Source: Pseudomonadaceae bacterium (GTDB taxonomy: Bacteria > Pseudomonadota > Alphaproteobacteria > UBA2136 > UBA6156). Taken from it: a stretch of DNA of 22,888 nt. Made by a program: the position numbers and the translations under genes. Shown one piece after another: positions 14,449-20,615 of this stretch (positions within the stretch are counted from its first letter, which is position 1; each line of letters begins with the position of its first letter). Under the pieces are notes generated by a model. That model was not told the origin of the DNA. It did no database searches and saw only the letters and a program-made list of their open reading frames with translations. The DNA lies in contig CANHVX010000003.1 of NCBI GenBank assembly GCA_947464215.1, positions 1 through 22,888 of the forward strand, given 5' to 3'.

Positions 14449-14485
14449 AAGGGCAGTTTATAACCGCAGAGGAGAAAAAGACCAA
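14435..14485. promoter_or_regulatory. Overlapping divergent promoters sharing one TATA box
   Basis: Minus strand: TTGGTC (14485-14480), 17 bases, TATAAA (14462-14457), eight bases before the histidine-phosphatase ATG. Plus strand: TTTACA (14435-14440), 18 bases, TATAAC (14459-14464), about 35 bases before the start of the zinc-finger transcript's coding region. The two -10 boxes are the same stretch, TTTATAAC, so only one direction could be used at a time. Confidence 0.45.
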
Positions 14486-14505
14486 CCATCCAAGGCCCTG
14501 TTCCG

Positions 14506-14721
14506 ATGTCTGAAGCCATTACTGTTGCTGAAAAAACCGCCATTATCCGCACCGGAGAGCGCCGGGTGGCCTGCGGGGGCCCGGCATCGGGGCGGCATCC
14601 CAAGGTGTTTCTCACCATGGTCGATGACACCAAGGGCCAGCCCAGCCACGTGGTCTGTCCGTATTGTTCCCAGGTTTTTCAATACGATAAATCCATGTCC
14701 AAGCCGGGCCACACACACTAA
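14506..14721 (+). CDS. Zinc-finger (zf-CHCC) protein, NDUFS6-like
   Basis: A 71-aa protein with the CHCC zinc finger shared with the mitochondrial complex I subunit NDUFS6. The ligands are Cys23, His31, Cys51 and Cys54, within ACGG...GRHPKVFL and HVVCPYCSQVFQ. The length and layout match bacterial zf-CHCC proteins, which occur widely in alphaproteobacteria and are thought to accompany complex I. No nuo genes are in the window. A weak AAGG site lies about ten bases before the ATG. It is divergent from the histidine phosphatase and has rplQ downstream with a separate promoter. Confidence 0.9.
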   Translation: MSEAITVAEKTAIIRTGERRVACGGPASGRHPKVFLTMVDDTKGQPSHVVCPYCSQVFQYDKSMSKPGHTH

Positions 14722-14814
14722 ACAGAAATGCAAAATCATTCATATTCAAGTGGTTAGGGTGGGGGCTCAAAGCCGGGCTAGCCAGATTGCCCCTGAAATC
14801 ACCCCCCAAACCGC

Positions 14815-14843
14815 TTGACATCCCCCGAATTTCACCCCATAAG
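14815..14843 (+). promoter_or_regulatory. rplQ promoter
   Basis: A perfect -35 box TTGACA (14815-14820) is followed after 17 bases by CATAAG (14838-14843). The start of transcription would be near 14850, giving a leader of about 30 bases that contains the GGAG ribosome site. This allows rplQ to be read on its own. Confidence 0.65.
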
Positions 14844-14879
14844 CCCATCCATTACGCACCTAATACTGGAGAACCGACC

Positions 14880-15233
14880 ATGAGCCACGGCATTGCCCAC
14901 CGCAAATTCACCCGCGACACCACCGCGCGCAAGGCGCTGCTGCGTGGTTTGGCCATGAATCTGATCGAGCACGGGGTCATCCGCACCACCTTGCCCAAGG
15001 CCAAGTCGCTCCGCCCGGTGATCGAGCCCCTCATCACCCGCGCGCGGGAAAACACGCTGGCCGCCCGCCGCGAGTTGTCCAAAACCATCACCAACCCCAT
15101 CCTGCTGAAGAAGCTGGTGGAAGAGGTGGCGCCAAAATTCGTCGGCGTGCCCGGCGGTTACACCCGCGTGGTGAAAGATGGCCACCGCCCCGGCGACGCC
15201 GCCGACATGGCCTACATCCAATTTACCAAGTAG
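14880..15233 (+). CDS. rplQ: 50S ribosomal protein L17
   Basis: Bacterial L17, 117 aa, a component of the large ribosomal subunit. The sequence is typical: MSHGIAHRKFTRDTTARKALLRG at the N-terminus (shown in full family form as RKFTRDTTARKALLRGLA), then IRTTLPKAKSLRPVIEPLIT and the C-terminal GGYTRVVKDGHRPGDAADMAYIQF segment (read as GGYTRV and RPGDAADMAYIQF). The open frame extends upstream, but the ATG at 14880 matches the family start and has GGAG eight bases before it. Unusually, rpoA is not upstream: the preceding gene is a zinc-finger protein 158 bases away. A dedicated promoter and a strong terminator frame the gene. Confidence 0.98.
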   Translation: MSHGIAHRKFTRDTTARKALLRGLAMNLIEHGVIRTTLPKAKSLRPVIEPLITRARENTLAARRELSKTITNPILLKKLVEEVAPKFVGVPGGYTRVVKDGHRPGDAADMAYIQFTK

Positions 15234-15265
15234 GTTCAGCCACCTAAGGTGGAATAACCAAAAAC

Positions 15266-15291
15266 AAAAACCCCGCCCCGGCGGGGTTTTT
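15266..15291 (+). terminator. Intrinsic terminator after rplQ
   Basis: An A-rich left flank, the stem CCCCGC/GCGGGG with loop CCCG, and a right flank of five T's form a classic rho-independent terminator; counting A-T flanks the arms are up to 12 bases (15266-15277 and 15280-15291). It begins 32 bases after the rplQ stop. The A-run on the left could make it work on the other strand too. Confidence 0.9.
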
Positions 15292-15292
15292 G

Positions 15293-15505
15293 GTGTCTAA
15301 AGCCGGGCCTCCCCGCCTACATCTTTCCCCACCCACAATCCCCCCGCTCGATCCCACCCTGCCCAGCTGGTGGGGCCACGATCGGGTCCCGCCCGAGAAC
15401 TGGCTCACCCAGTTCCTCGAGTGGCTGCCCCCCACGCTCCCCTTCGATGACATCCCGCCTTACCCGCGGGCCGACGTCGAAGACCACCTCAGCCGCCTGA
15501 AATAA
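15293..15505 (+). CDS. Unidentified short coding-like frame between two terminators
   Basis: I do not recognise this product (about 70 aa). The frame has codon use like the neighbouring genes, with C or G at nearly all third positions from about 15340 onward. The residues look protein-like: PSWWGHDRVPPENWLTQFLE, then LPFDDIPPYP and a charged helical end (ADVEDHLSRLK). There is no ATG. GTG (15293) or TTG (15290) would be the start, and both lie at the very end of the rplQ terminator, whose GCGGGG arm could double as ribosome site. It could be a small protein expressed by read-through, or the C-terminal remnant of a lost gene. No promoter was seen between the terminators. Confidence 0.4.
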   Translation: MSKAGPPRLHLSPPTIPPLDPTLPSWWGHDRVPPENWLTQFLEWLPPTLPFDDIPPYPRADVEDHLSRLK

Positions 15506-15539
15506 ACCATCCGCGGCACTAAACCTCCCCCACGAAAAC

Positions 15540-15573
15540 AAAGAAGGCGGCTCCCAAAGGAGCCGCCTTCTTT
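15540..15573. terminator. Bidirectional terminator between the short frame and ppiC-like gene
   Basis: A 15-base perfect stem (15540-15554 with 15559-15573) and a CAAA loop. On the plus strand it ends in TTCTTTT, and on the minus strand in TTCTTTG followed by TTTT. It lies 14 bases after the stop of the PpiC-type gene on the minus strand and 35 bases after the short frame on the plus strand, so it can serve both. Confidence 0.9.
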
Positions 15574-15586
15574 TCATGCACCAACC

Positions 15587-16453
15587 TTATTGGCCGGCGG
15601 CCGGGGCGGGGGCTTCGGCCGGGGCCGGGGCTTGGCCATCGGCGTAGGTGATGGTCGAGCTCTTACGCAGCTCGGTCAGGTAACCTTGCACCACGGTCTG
15701 GGCCAGTTCTTGGCGCAGTTGTTGCTCCACTTGCTCCAGGGGTGGCACATATTGGTCGTTGCGGGCTTCCACCAGCACCACGTGCCAGCCGAATTGGGTC
15801 TTCACCGGTTGTTGGGCCACAGTGCCAACCGGGGTCGAGAAGGCCACTTGGGCAAACTCGGGGATCATCGCTTCGCGGCGGAACCAGCCAAGGTCGCCAC
15901 CGTTGTTGGCGCTGGGGCCTTTGCTGCGCTGTTTGGCCAGCTCATTGAAGTTCTGCGGGGTGGCAATCTTCAATATATCAAGGGCTTCAGCTTCGGTCGG
16001 CACCAGAATGTGCTTGGCCTTCACGGCGGGGAAGGTCAGCTGGGCGCGGCGGGCGTCATAGGCGGCCTGCAAGGCTTGCGGGGTTACGGTTTCCGAGATC
16101 TTGCGTGCCATCACCGCATCAGCCTGCAGTTGCAGGGTGGCCATTTTCAGGCGGTTCTGGTAGTCGGCGTCGGCGGAAATGTTCAGCTTTTTGGCTTCTT
16201 GGGCTACCAATTCCTGGTCAATCACGCGGTCCAAGATTTGGCGCTTGATGTCCGCTTCACGGCCGGCCAGCAGTTCCTGGGGGATTTGGCCCATTTGTTC
16301 GCTCACGCGGCTTTCTTTAATGGCCGAGCCATTCACGGTGGCCACGGTCGAGCCGGTGCCTTGGTCGTCGTTGCCGCAAGCGGCAAGCAGGGCGGCGGCA
16401 GCCACACTGCCAAGCAGAAGGAGATGACGTGGTTTATTCAGTAAAGCGCGCAT
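15587..16453 (-). CDS. PpiC-type peptidyl-prolyl isomerase lipoprotein
   Basis: A parvulin-type isomerase, 288 aa, expected to act on proteins outside the inner membrane. The N-terminus is a lipoprotein signal ending in the lipobox LAAC (Cys26), followed by a linker. A SurA/PrsA-like helical domain covers about residues 40-135. The parvulin domain runs from about 140 to 235, with VKAKHILVPTEAEA, GPSANNGGDLGWFRREAMIPEF and the end TQFGWHVVLVE. The C-terminus is an Ala/Pro-rich tail. The start is supported by GAGG eight bases before the ATG. The gene is divergent from the M23 peptidase; both products are envelope proteins. It resembles EpsD-type and other secreted PpiC foldases, but no closer name is justified. 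Confidence 0.93.
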   Translation of the reverse strand: MRALLNKPRHLLLLGSVAAAALLAACGNDDQGTGSTVATVNGSAIKESRVSEQMGQIPQELLAGREADIKRQILDRVIDQELVAQEAKKLNISADADYQNRLKMATLQLQADAVMARKISETVTPQALQAAYDARRAQLTFPAVKAKHILVPTEAEALDILKIATPQNFNELAKQRSKGPSANNGGDLGWFRREAMIPEFAQVAFSTPVGTVAQQPVKTQFGWHVVLVEARNDQYVPPLEQVEQQLRQELAQTVVQGYLTELRKSSTITYADGQAPAPAEAPAPAAGQ

Positions 16454-16489
16454 AGCGAGGTCCTCATCGATTAATATGTGGTTGGTCCA

Positions 16490-16543
16490 AGGGGGTTGGA
16501 AAAGAGTTAGGAATCAAGGTAAAACTTGACAATCCAACCCCCT
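16490..16543. repeat. 11-base inverted repeat between ppiC-like and M23 genes
   Basis: AGGGGGTTGGA (16490-16500) and TCCAACCCCCT (16533-16543) are perfect reverse complements separated by 32 bases. The left arm overlaps a small palindrome, TTGGTCCAA (16482-16490). The region lies 37-90 bases before the PpiC start and encloses a TTGACA on the plus strand, so it could be an operator or a leader structure. No run of T's follows on either strand. Confidence 0.55.
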
Positions 16544-16555
16544 CATGTGCATAAC
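16526..16555 (+). promoter_or_regulatory. Possible promoter of the M23 peptidase gene
   Basis: TTGACA (16526-16531), 18 bases, CATAAC (16550-16555). The -35 box is perfect, and the -10 resembles those before rplQ (CATAAG) and gltX (CATAAA). The mRNA leader would be about 120 bases. Confidence 0.45.
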
Positions 16556-16630
16556 CTGCCTGTCTTGATGTCCATTTGCAATATGCCTGCTGCATTTTAC
16601 CGCAACAACACGCACAGCGCCCCCGGGGGG

Positions 16631-16657
16631 GCGTGCTTGGGGCTTTGCCAAGCGCGC
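16631..16657 (+). other. Strong hairpin in the M23 gene leader
   Basis: GCGTGCTTGG pairs with CCAAGCGCGC (one G-U) around a seven-base loop, ending 26 bases before the M23 start codon. Just upstream, GCCCCC and GGGGGGGC (16619-16632) form a competing GC-only structure. Without a following T-run it is not a terminator. It may be a leader element affecting translation; the function is unproven. Confidence 0.4.
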
Positions 16658-16683
16658 GGGGATAGGGCACAGTAGGGGCCAAT

Positions 16684-17718
16684 ATGCTACCGCGCAGCAT
16701 CCGCCAGTGGTGGGAGTACAAACTCCTGCTGACCGTGGCTCTTACCGATACCGGCAACGTGCACACGCTGCGGGTGCGTGCGGCGTGGTTGGTGTTTGCG
16801 GTGGTGTTTGCGGTGTCGGGGTGGTTGGGGATGGTGCTGGCCGGAGATCTGGCGGGCGCACGGTTAAAGGCCACACTTACCGGCAACACGGAAGTTCAGT
16901 ATTACCTCGATATGATCGCCGAGCTCCGCGCCCAGCGCGACGCCGAGCGCGAGCAGCTGCGCACCATTGCGCAGGAATTGGGCGTGCTGCAGGCGCGGCT
17001 CGATAGGTTTGATGCTTTGGGCAACAAGTTAAAAAGCGATGGCACCTTGCTGTCCGATACCATCGGCCCCGAGGGCAAGGGCGGCTTTGGTGTGGTGGCC
17101 CCCAGCACGTTGCCCAGTGTGGAAGAGATCACCCAGCGGGTGGCGCAGGTGCAAGAGAAGGCCGACTTTGCCGAGCTGTCGCTGGAAACAGCGCTGGCGA
17201 TGATTATCCGCGCCAGCCTGGGCCCCCAAATCGACACCGGCATTCCATATTTGTGGCCTTTGATGAGCACGGGCTACCGCCTCAGCTCACCGTTTGGCTG
17301 GCGCATAGACCCCGTGCACGGCAACCGGGCGTGGCACGCGGGGATGGATATGGCCGATAAGCAGGGGCAACCGGTTATCGCCGCGGCCGATGGCTTGGTG
17401 GTGTTTAGCGGCTGGCGGATGGGCTACGGCAACATGGTGGAAGTTCAGCACAAGAACGGCTTTTCAACCCGCTACGCCCACTTGTTCAAAGCGATTGCGA
17501 AAGAGGGGCAACGTGTCCAAGCCGGAGACCTCATCGCCCTGCTGGGCAACACGGGCAAAAGCACCGGCGCGCACTTGCACTTCGAGGTTCGCCGGAACGA
17601 TAACGCCTTAAACCCATTCCCCTTCATCCGCGAAACGCGTCAAGAGGTCTATGGCCGCGCCCAGCAGGGCGAAGGCGAGGCGCTGCTCAAAAATTGGCGC
17701 AAGAAGGCCAATCGCTAG
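16684..17718 (+). CDS. M23-family peptidoglycan endopeptidase, membrane anchored
   Basis: A 344-aa murein hydrolase of the LytM/M23 family. A basic N-terminus is followed by one membrane segment (about residues 30-55, WLVFAVVFAVSGWLGMVLAG). A coiled coil follows at about 70-120 (DMIAELRAQRDAEREQLRTI and on), then the C-terminal M23 domain. The zinc ligands are all present: His and Asp in WHAGMDMAD (about 218 and 222) and the HxH of GAHLHFEVRR (about 297-299), so it should be active, unlike degenerate EnvC/NlpD-type regulators. The domain starts with the usual SSPFGWRIDPVHG. It lies 101 bases before secA on the same strand and is divergent from the PpiC lipoprotein. The ribosome site is weak (AGGGG). 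Confidence 0.93.
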   Translation: MLPRSIRQWWEYKLLLTVALTDTGNVHTLRVRAAWLVFAVVFAVSGWLGMVLAGDLAGARLKATLTGNTEVQYYLDMIAELRAQRDAEREQLRTIAQELGVLQARLDRFDALGNKLKSDGTLLSDTIGPEGKGGFGVVAPSTLPSVEEITQRVAQVQEKADFAELSLETALAMIIRASLGPQIDTGIPYLWPLMSTGYRLSSPFGWRIDPVHGNRAWHAGMDMADKQGQPVIAAADGLVVFSGWRMGYGNMVEVQHKNGFSTRYAHLFKAIAKEGQRVQAGDLIALLGNTGKSTGAHLHFEVRRNDNALNPFPFIRETRQEVYGRAQQGEGEALLKNWRKKANR

Positions 17719-17819
17719 CGGGCATGGCGTAAGGGCAGGGCAAAGTATGCCCGGCCATTCAGCAAAGCGTATGCCATTTCCTATTCCCAATAGCCCATCT
17801 TCCCGCTATGGTGCCGCCC

Positions 17820-20411
17820 ATGCAAAACCTTCTGTCGTTCTTTTTTGGTACGCCCACCAGCCGGTTCCTTAAGGCCAATCAGCCGCGTATTCCGGCCATC
17901 AACGCGCTCGAGCCCACGTTTGCGGCCCTGTCCGATGCTGGGCTTGCCGCCTGCACCGAAACCTTTCGTGCAAGGCTCACCAAAGGCGAAACAGTTGAGG
18001 CACTCTTGCCCGAAGCTTTTGCCGCCGTGCGCGAGGCTGCCAAGCGCGCCCTGGGCCTGCGCGCGTTCGATGTCCAGTTGCTGGGTGGTATGGCCCTGCA
18101 CCAGGGCAATATCGCCGAGATGAAAACCGGCGAGGGCAAAACGCTGGTGGCAACCTTTGCCGCGTATCTGAACGCCCTGTCGGGCAAGGGCGTGCATGTG
18201 GTCACGGTGAACGATTATCTGGCCAAGCGCGATGCCGCCTGGATGGGCCAGGTGTATGCCAAGCTGGGCCTTAGCACAGCGTCCATCTATCACGGCCAAT
18301 CGCCCGAAGAGCGCAAGGCGGCCTACCAGGCCGATATCACCTACGCCACCAACAACGAGTTGGGGTTCGATTATCTGCGCGACCACATGGTCTTCCACCC
18401 CAGTCAACTGGTGCAGCGGCCGCTGCATTTTGCGGTGGTCGATGAAGTCGATAGCATATTAATCGACGAAGCCCGCACCCCGCTCATCATCAGCGGCCCC
18501 ATCGAAGACCAAACCGCGCTCTATCAGGCCGTGAACAGCTTTGTGCCGGGCTTGGTGGAGAATGAAGATTACGAGCTCGACCACAAGCAACGCAGCGCAA
18601 CGCTCACCGATGCCGGCATCGACAAAGCCGAGGCCTTCCTGCACCAGGCCGGCCTGTTGCCCGAAGAGGGGAATCTGTATGATGTCCACAACATCACGCT
18701 GGTGCACCACATCAACCAGGCGCTGCGCGCGCACACGCTGTATAAGCGCGATGCCGAGTATATCGTGAAAGATAGCGGCGAGGGCCCCGAGGTCATCCTT
18801 ATCGACGAATTCACCGGCCGCATGATGCCCGGCCGCCGCCTGTCCGATGGCCTGCACCAAGCGATAGAGGCCAAGGAGGGCGTGCCGGTCAAGCAGGAAA
18901 ACCAGACGCTGGCCAGCATCACGTTCCAGAATTACTTCCGCCTTTATCCCAAACTGGCGGGGATGACAGGCACCGCCGCCACCGAGGCCGAAGAGTTCGA
19001 GAACATTTATAACTTGCCCACCATCGTCATGCCCACCAACGTGCCGGTGGCGCGGAAGGACAGCGCCGATATAATCTACCCGTCGCGCAAGGGCAAAATG
19101 AAGGCGATTATCGCCGATATCCACGATTGCCACGCGCGCGGCCAGCCGGTGCTGGTCGGCACCACCACCATCGAACGGTCGGAAGAGCTGTCCGAAGAGC
19201 TGAAGAAGGCCAAGGTGCCGCATCAGGTGCTCAACGCCCGCTACCACGAGCAAGAGGCCGCGATTATCGCCCAGGCCGGGCGTAAGGGCGCGGTCACCAT
19301 CGCCACCAACATGGCCGGGCGCGGCACCGATATCAAACTGGGCGGCAACCTCGAATTGCTGCTGGCCGAGGCGACGTCCGACAAGGATGCCGAGAAAATC
19401 CGCGCCGCACAGAAGGCCGAACACGCCGAGGTGATGGCCGCCGGTGGCTTGAAGGTCTTGGGCACCGAGCGCCACGAAAGCCGCCGCATCGATAACCAGC
19501 TGCGCGGCCGCAGTGGCCGCCAGGGCGATGTCGGCGCCAGCGTGTTTTATCTGTCGATGCAAGACGATCTCATCAAACGCTTCGTCCCCAACATCGAAGG
19601 GTTATTAAGCCGCCTGAACGTCCCCGATGACGAGGCGGTGCAAATGGGCATTGTCAGCAAAAGCATCGAGAACGCGCAGAACAAAATCGAGGCGCTGAAC
19701 TTCGACCTGCGCAAGAATATCCTGAAGTATGATGAAGTGCTGAACGACCAGCGCAAGGTCATCTACGACCAGCGCATGCAAATCCTCCACAGCGACGATG
19801 TCACCGACGTGGTGGAAACCTTCGCCGATGACGTGTTGGAAGGCTTGTGCCAACAGGCGTTTCCCGCAGGGTCTCTGCCCGAGCAGTGGCAGCCCACCGT
19901 GCTGGAAGAGGGCGCCCGCATGTGGTTTACCCTCAACATGCCCGCCACAGACTGGTTAAAAGAGCCCGAGGCTGGGCCCGAAACCGTGCAGACGCGTGCG
20001 CGCGAGCAGCTGTTTGAGGCCTGGGAAAACCGCAAGAAGGAATTCCCGCCCGAGGTGCTGCGCAGCATTATGCGCTCGGTCATTCTGCAAACGATAGATC
20101 GCCTCTGGCGCCACCACCTGCAAGCGCTCGATATTTTGCGCAAGGGGATAGGCCTGCGCGGCTACGCGCAAAAAGACCCGCTGAACGAGTATGCGCGCGA
20201 GTCGTTCCAGCTGTTTGATGATTTGGTGCAGCAAACCAAGCGCGAGTCCATCGGCCTGATGGCGCGCGTGCAGTTGGCGCCGCCTCCGGCAGAAGCGGCC
20301 ACGCCGGCAGCAGAGGAGGGGCCACGCGCACCCACAAAAAAAGCGCAGCCGCCCAAGGCGGCGGCGGGCAAGGGGAAGGGCGGGGCCAAAGCGGCAACGG
20401 GCGCCGTGTAA
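17820..20411 (+). CDS. secA: Preprotein translocase ATPase SecA (0-frame product, no zinc tail)
   Basis: SecA drives secreted proteins through SecYEG with ATP. About 863 aa from this start. Walker A is in MKTGEGKTLVA (near residue 100) and the DEAD-like box in VDEVDSILIDEARTPLIISG. The second motor domain has TNMAGRGTDIKLGG and the QLRGRSGRQGD segment, followed by the helical scaffold and wing domains. The Met at 17820 fits the family start (MQNLLSFFFGT) better than one four codons earlier; neither has a clear ribosome site. The protein ends in a Lys/Ala/Gly linker at GAV and lacks the CxCxSG...CH zinc motif that binds SecB and phospholipid. That motif is encoded just downstream in the -1 frame (see 20336-20554). 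Confidence 0.97.
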   Translation: MQNLLSFFFGTPTSRFLKANQPRIPAINALEPTFAALSDAGLAACTETFRARLTKGETVEALLPEAFAAVREAAKRALGLRAFDVQLLGGMALHQGNIAEMKTGEGKTLVATFAAYLNALSGKGVHVVTVNDYLAKRDAAWMGQVYAKLGLSTASIYHGQSPEERKAAYQADITYATNNELGFDYLRDHMVFHPSQLVQRPLHFAVVDEVDSILIDEARTPLIISGPIEDQTALYQAVNSFVPGLVENEDYELDHKQRSATLTDAGIDKAEAFLHQAGLLPEEGNLYDVHNITLVHHINQALRAHTLYKRDAEYIVKDSGEGPEVILIDEFTGRMMPGRRLSDGLHQAIEAKEGVPVKQENQTLASITFQNYFRLYPKLAGMTGTAATEAEEFENIYNLPTIVMPTNVPVARKDSADIIYPSRKGKMKAIIADIHDCHARGQPVLVGTTTIERSEELSEELKKAKVPHQVLNARYHEQEAAIIAQAGRKGAVTIATNMAGRGTDIKLGGNLELLLAEATSDKDAEKIRAAQKAEHAEVMAAGGLKVLGTERHESRRIDNQLRGRSGRQGDVGASVFYLSMQDDLIKRFVPNIEGLLSRLNVPDDEAVQMGIVSKSIENAQNKIEALNFDLRKNILKYDEVLNDQRKVIYDQRMQILHSDDVTDVVETFADDVLEGLCQQAFPAGSLPEQWQPTVLEEGARMWFTLNMPATDWLKEPEAGPETVQTRAREQLFEAWENRKKEFPPEVLRSIMRSVILQTIDRLWRHHLQALDILRKGIGLRGYAQKDPLNEYARESFQLFDDLVQQTKRESIGLMARVQLAPPPAEAATPAAEEGPRAPTKKAQPPKAAAGKGKGGAKAATGAV
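20336..20362 (+). promoter_or_regulatory. Candidate programmed -1 frameshift signal in secA
   Basis: Seven A's (20336-20342) are in the phase A AAA AAA relative to the secA codons ACA AAA AAA GCG, the X XXY YYZ pattern needed for -1 slippage. After a five-base spacer comes GCCGCC-CAA-GGCGGC (20348-20362), a six-pair all-GC hairpin. Slipping back one base leads into a frame with no stop until 20554, ending in the SEC-C zinc motif. The A7 run could also cause RNA polymerase slippage with the same result. Spacing and phase are seen directly; the activity is inference. Confidence 0.5.
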
Positions 20412-20554
20412 GCACTCCGCCAGCACCCTCTGGCGCCGCCGAGTCCACGGAAATTCAGCAAGTTATGCCCCCCTTTTCCGAGGTCCCGCGCAACGCACCA
20501 TGCCCCTGCGGCAGCGGAAAACGGGCCAAACACTGCCATTATCCGTTTCGTTAA
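20342..20554 (+). CDS. secA: SecA C-terminal zinc-binding (SEC-C) tail in the -1 frame
   Basis: This frame is open from inside secA to a TAA at 20552-20554 and would add 70 residues after the A7 site. A flexible Gly/Gln/Ser/Pro linker leads to VPRNAPCPCGSGKRAKHCH, the alphaproteobacterial SecA tail motif with Cys-x-Cys and Cys-His zinc ligands. SecA would then be about 911 aa, the usual family size. The first in-frame ATG is at 20465 and could start a free 29-aa peptide, but there is no good ribosome site before it. Because codon use favours the 0 frame up to about 20408, a one-base deletion or sequencing error near the secA stop is the main alternative. Confidence 0.7.
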   Translation, partial: SAAAQGGGGQGEGRGQSGNGRRVSTPPAPSGAAESTEIQQVMPPFSEVPRNAPCPCGSGKRAKHCHYPFR

Positions 20555-20580
20555 GCGGCTGTAAAAGCCCGCCTAACCTC

Positions 20581-20609
20581 TTGGCAACACGCCAGAAAAG
20601 CGGCATAAA
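20581..20609 (+). promoter_or_regulatory. Likely gltX promoter (leaderless)
   Basis: TTGGCA (20581-20586), 17 bases, CATAAA (20604-20609). The gltX ATG begins six bases after the -10 box, where the first transcribed base would be expected. No usable Shine-Dalgarno is present: GGGG ends one base before the ATG. Confidence 0.5.
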
Positions 20610-20615
20610 TGGGGC

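Noticed and set aside
15317..15577. Minus-strand 86-codon frame across the rplQ-ppiC gap
   Set aside because: It runs through the bidirectional terminator and shows poorer codon use than the opposite plus-strand frame.
17719..17753. Inverted repeat CGGGCAT/ATGCCCG after the M23 gene as a terminator
   Set aside because: Only seven pairs, a 21-base loop and no T-run.
18459..19562. 367-codon minus-strand frame opposite secA
   Set aside because: Shadow of conserved SecA motor motifs; no recognisable protein features.
20465..20554. The SEC-C motif as an independent 29-aa gene
   Set aside because: No convincing ribosome site before its ATG, and the motif with its VPRN lead-in is the normal end of SecA, so a frame-shifted extension is the better reading.
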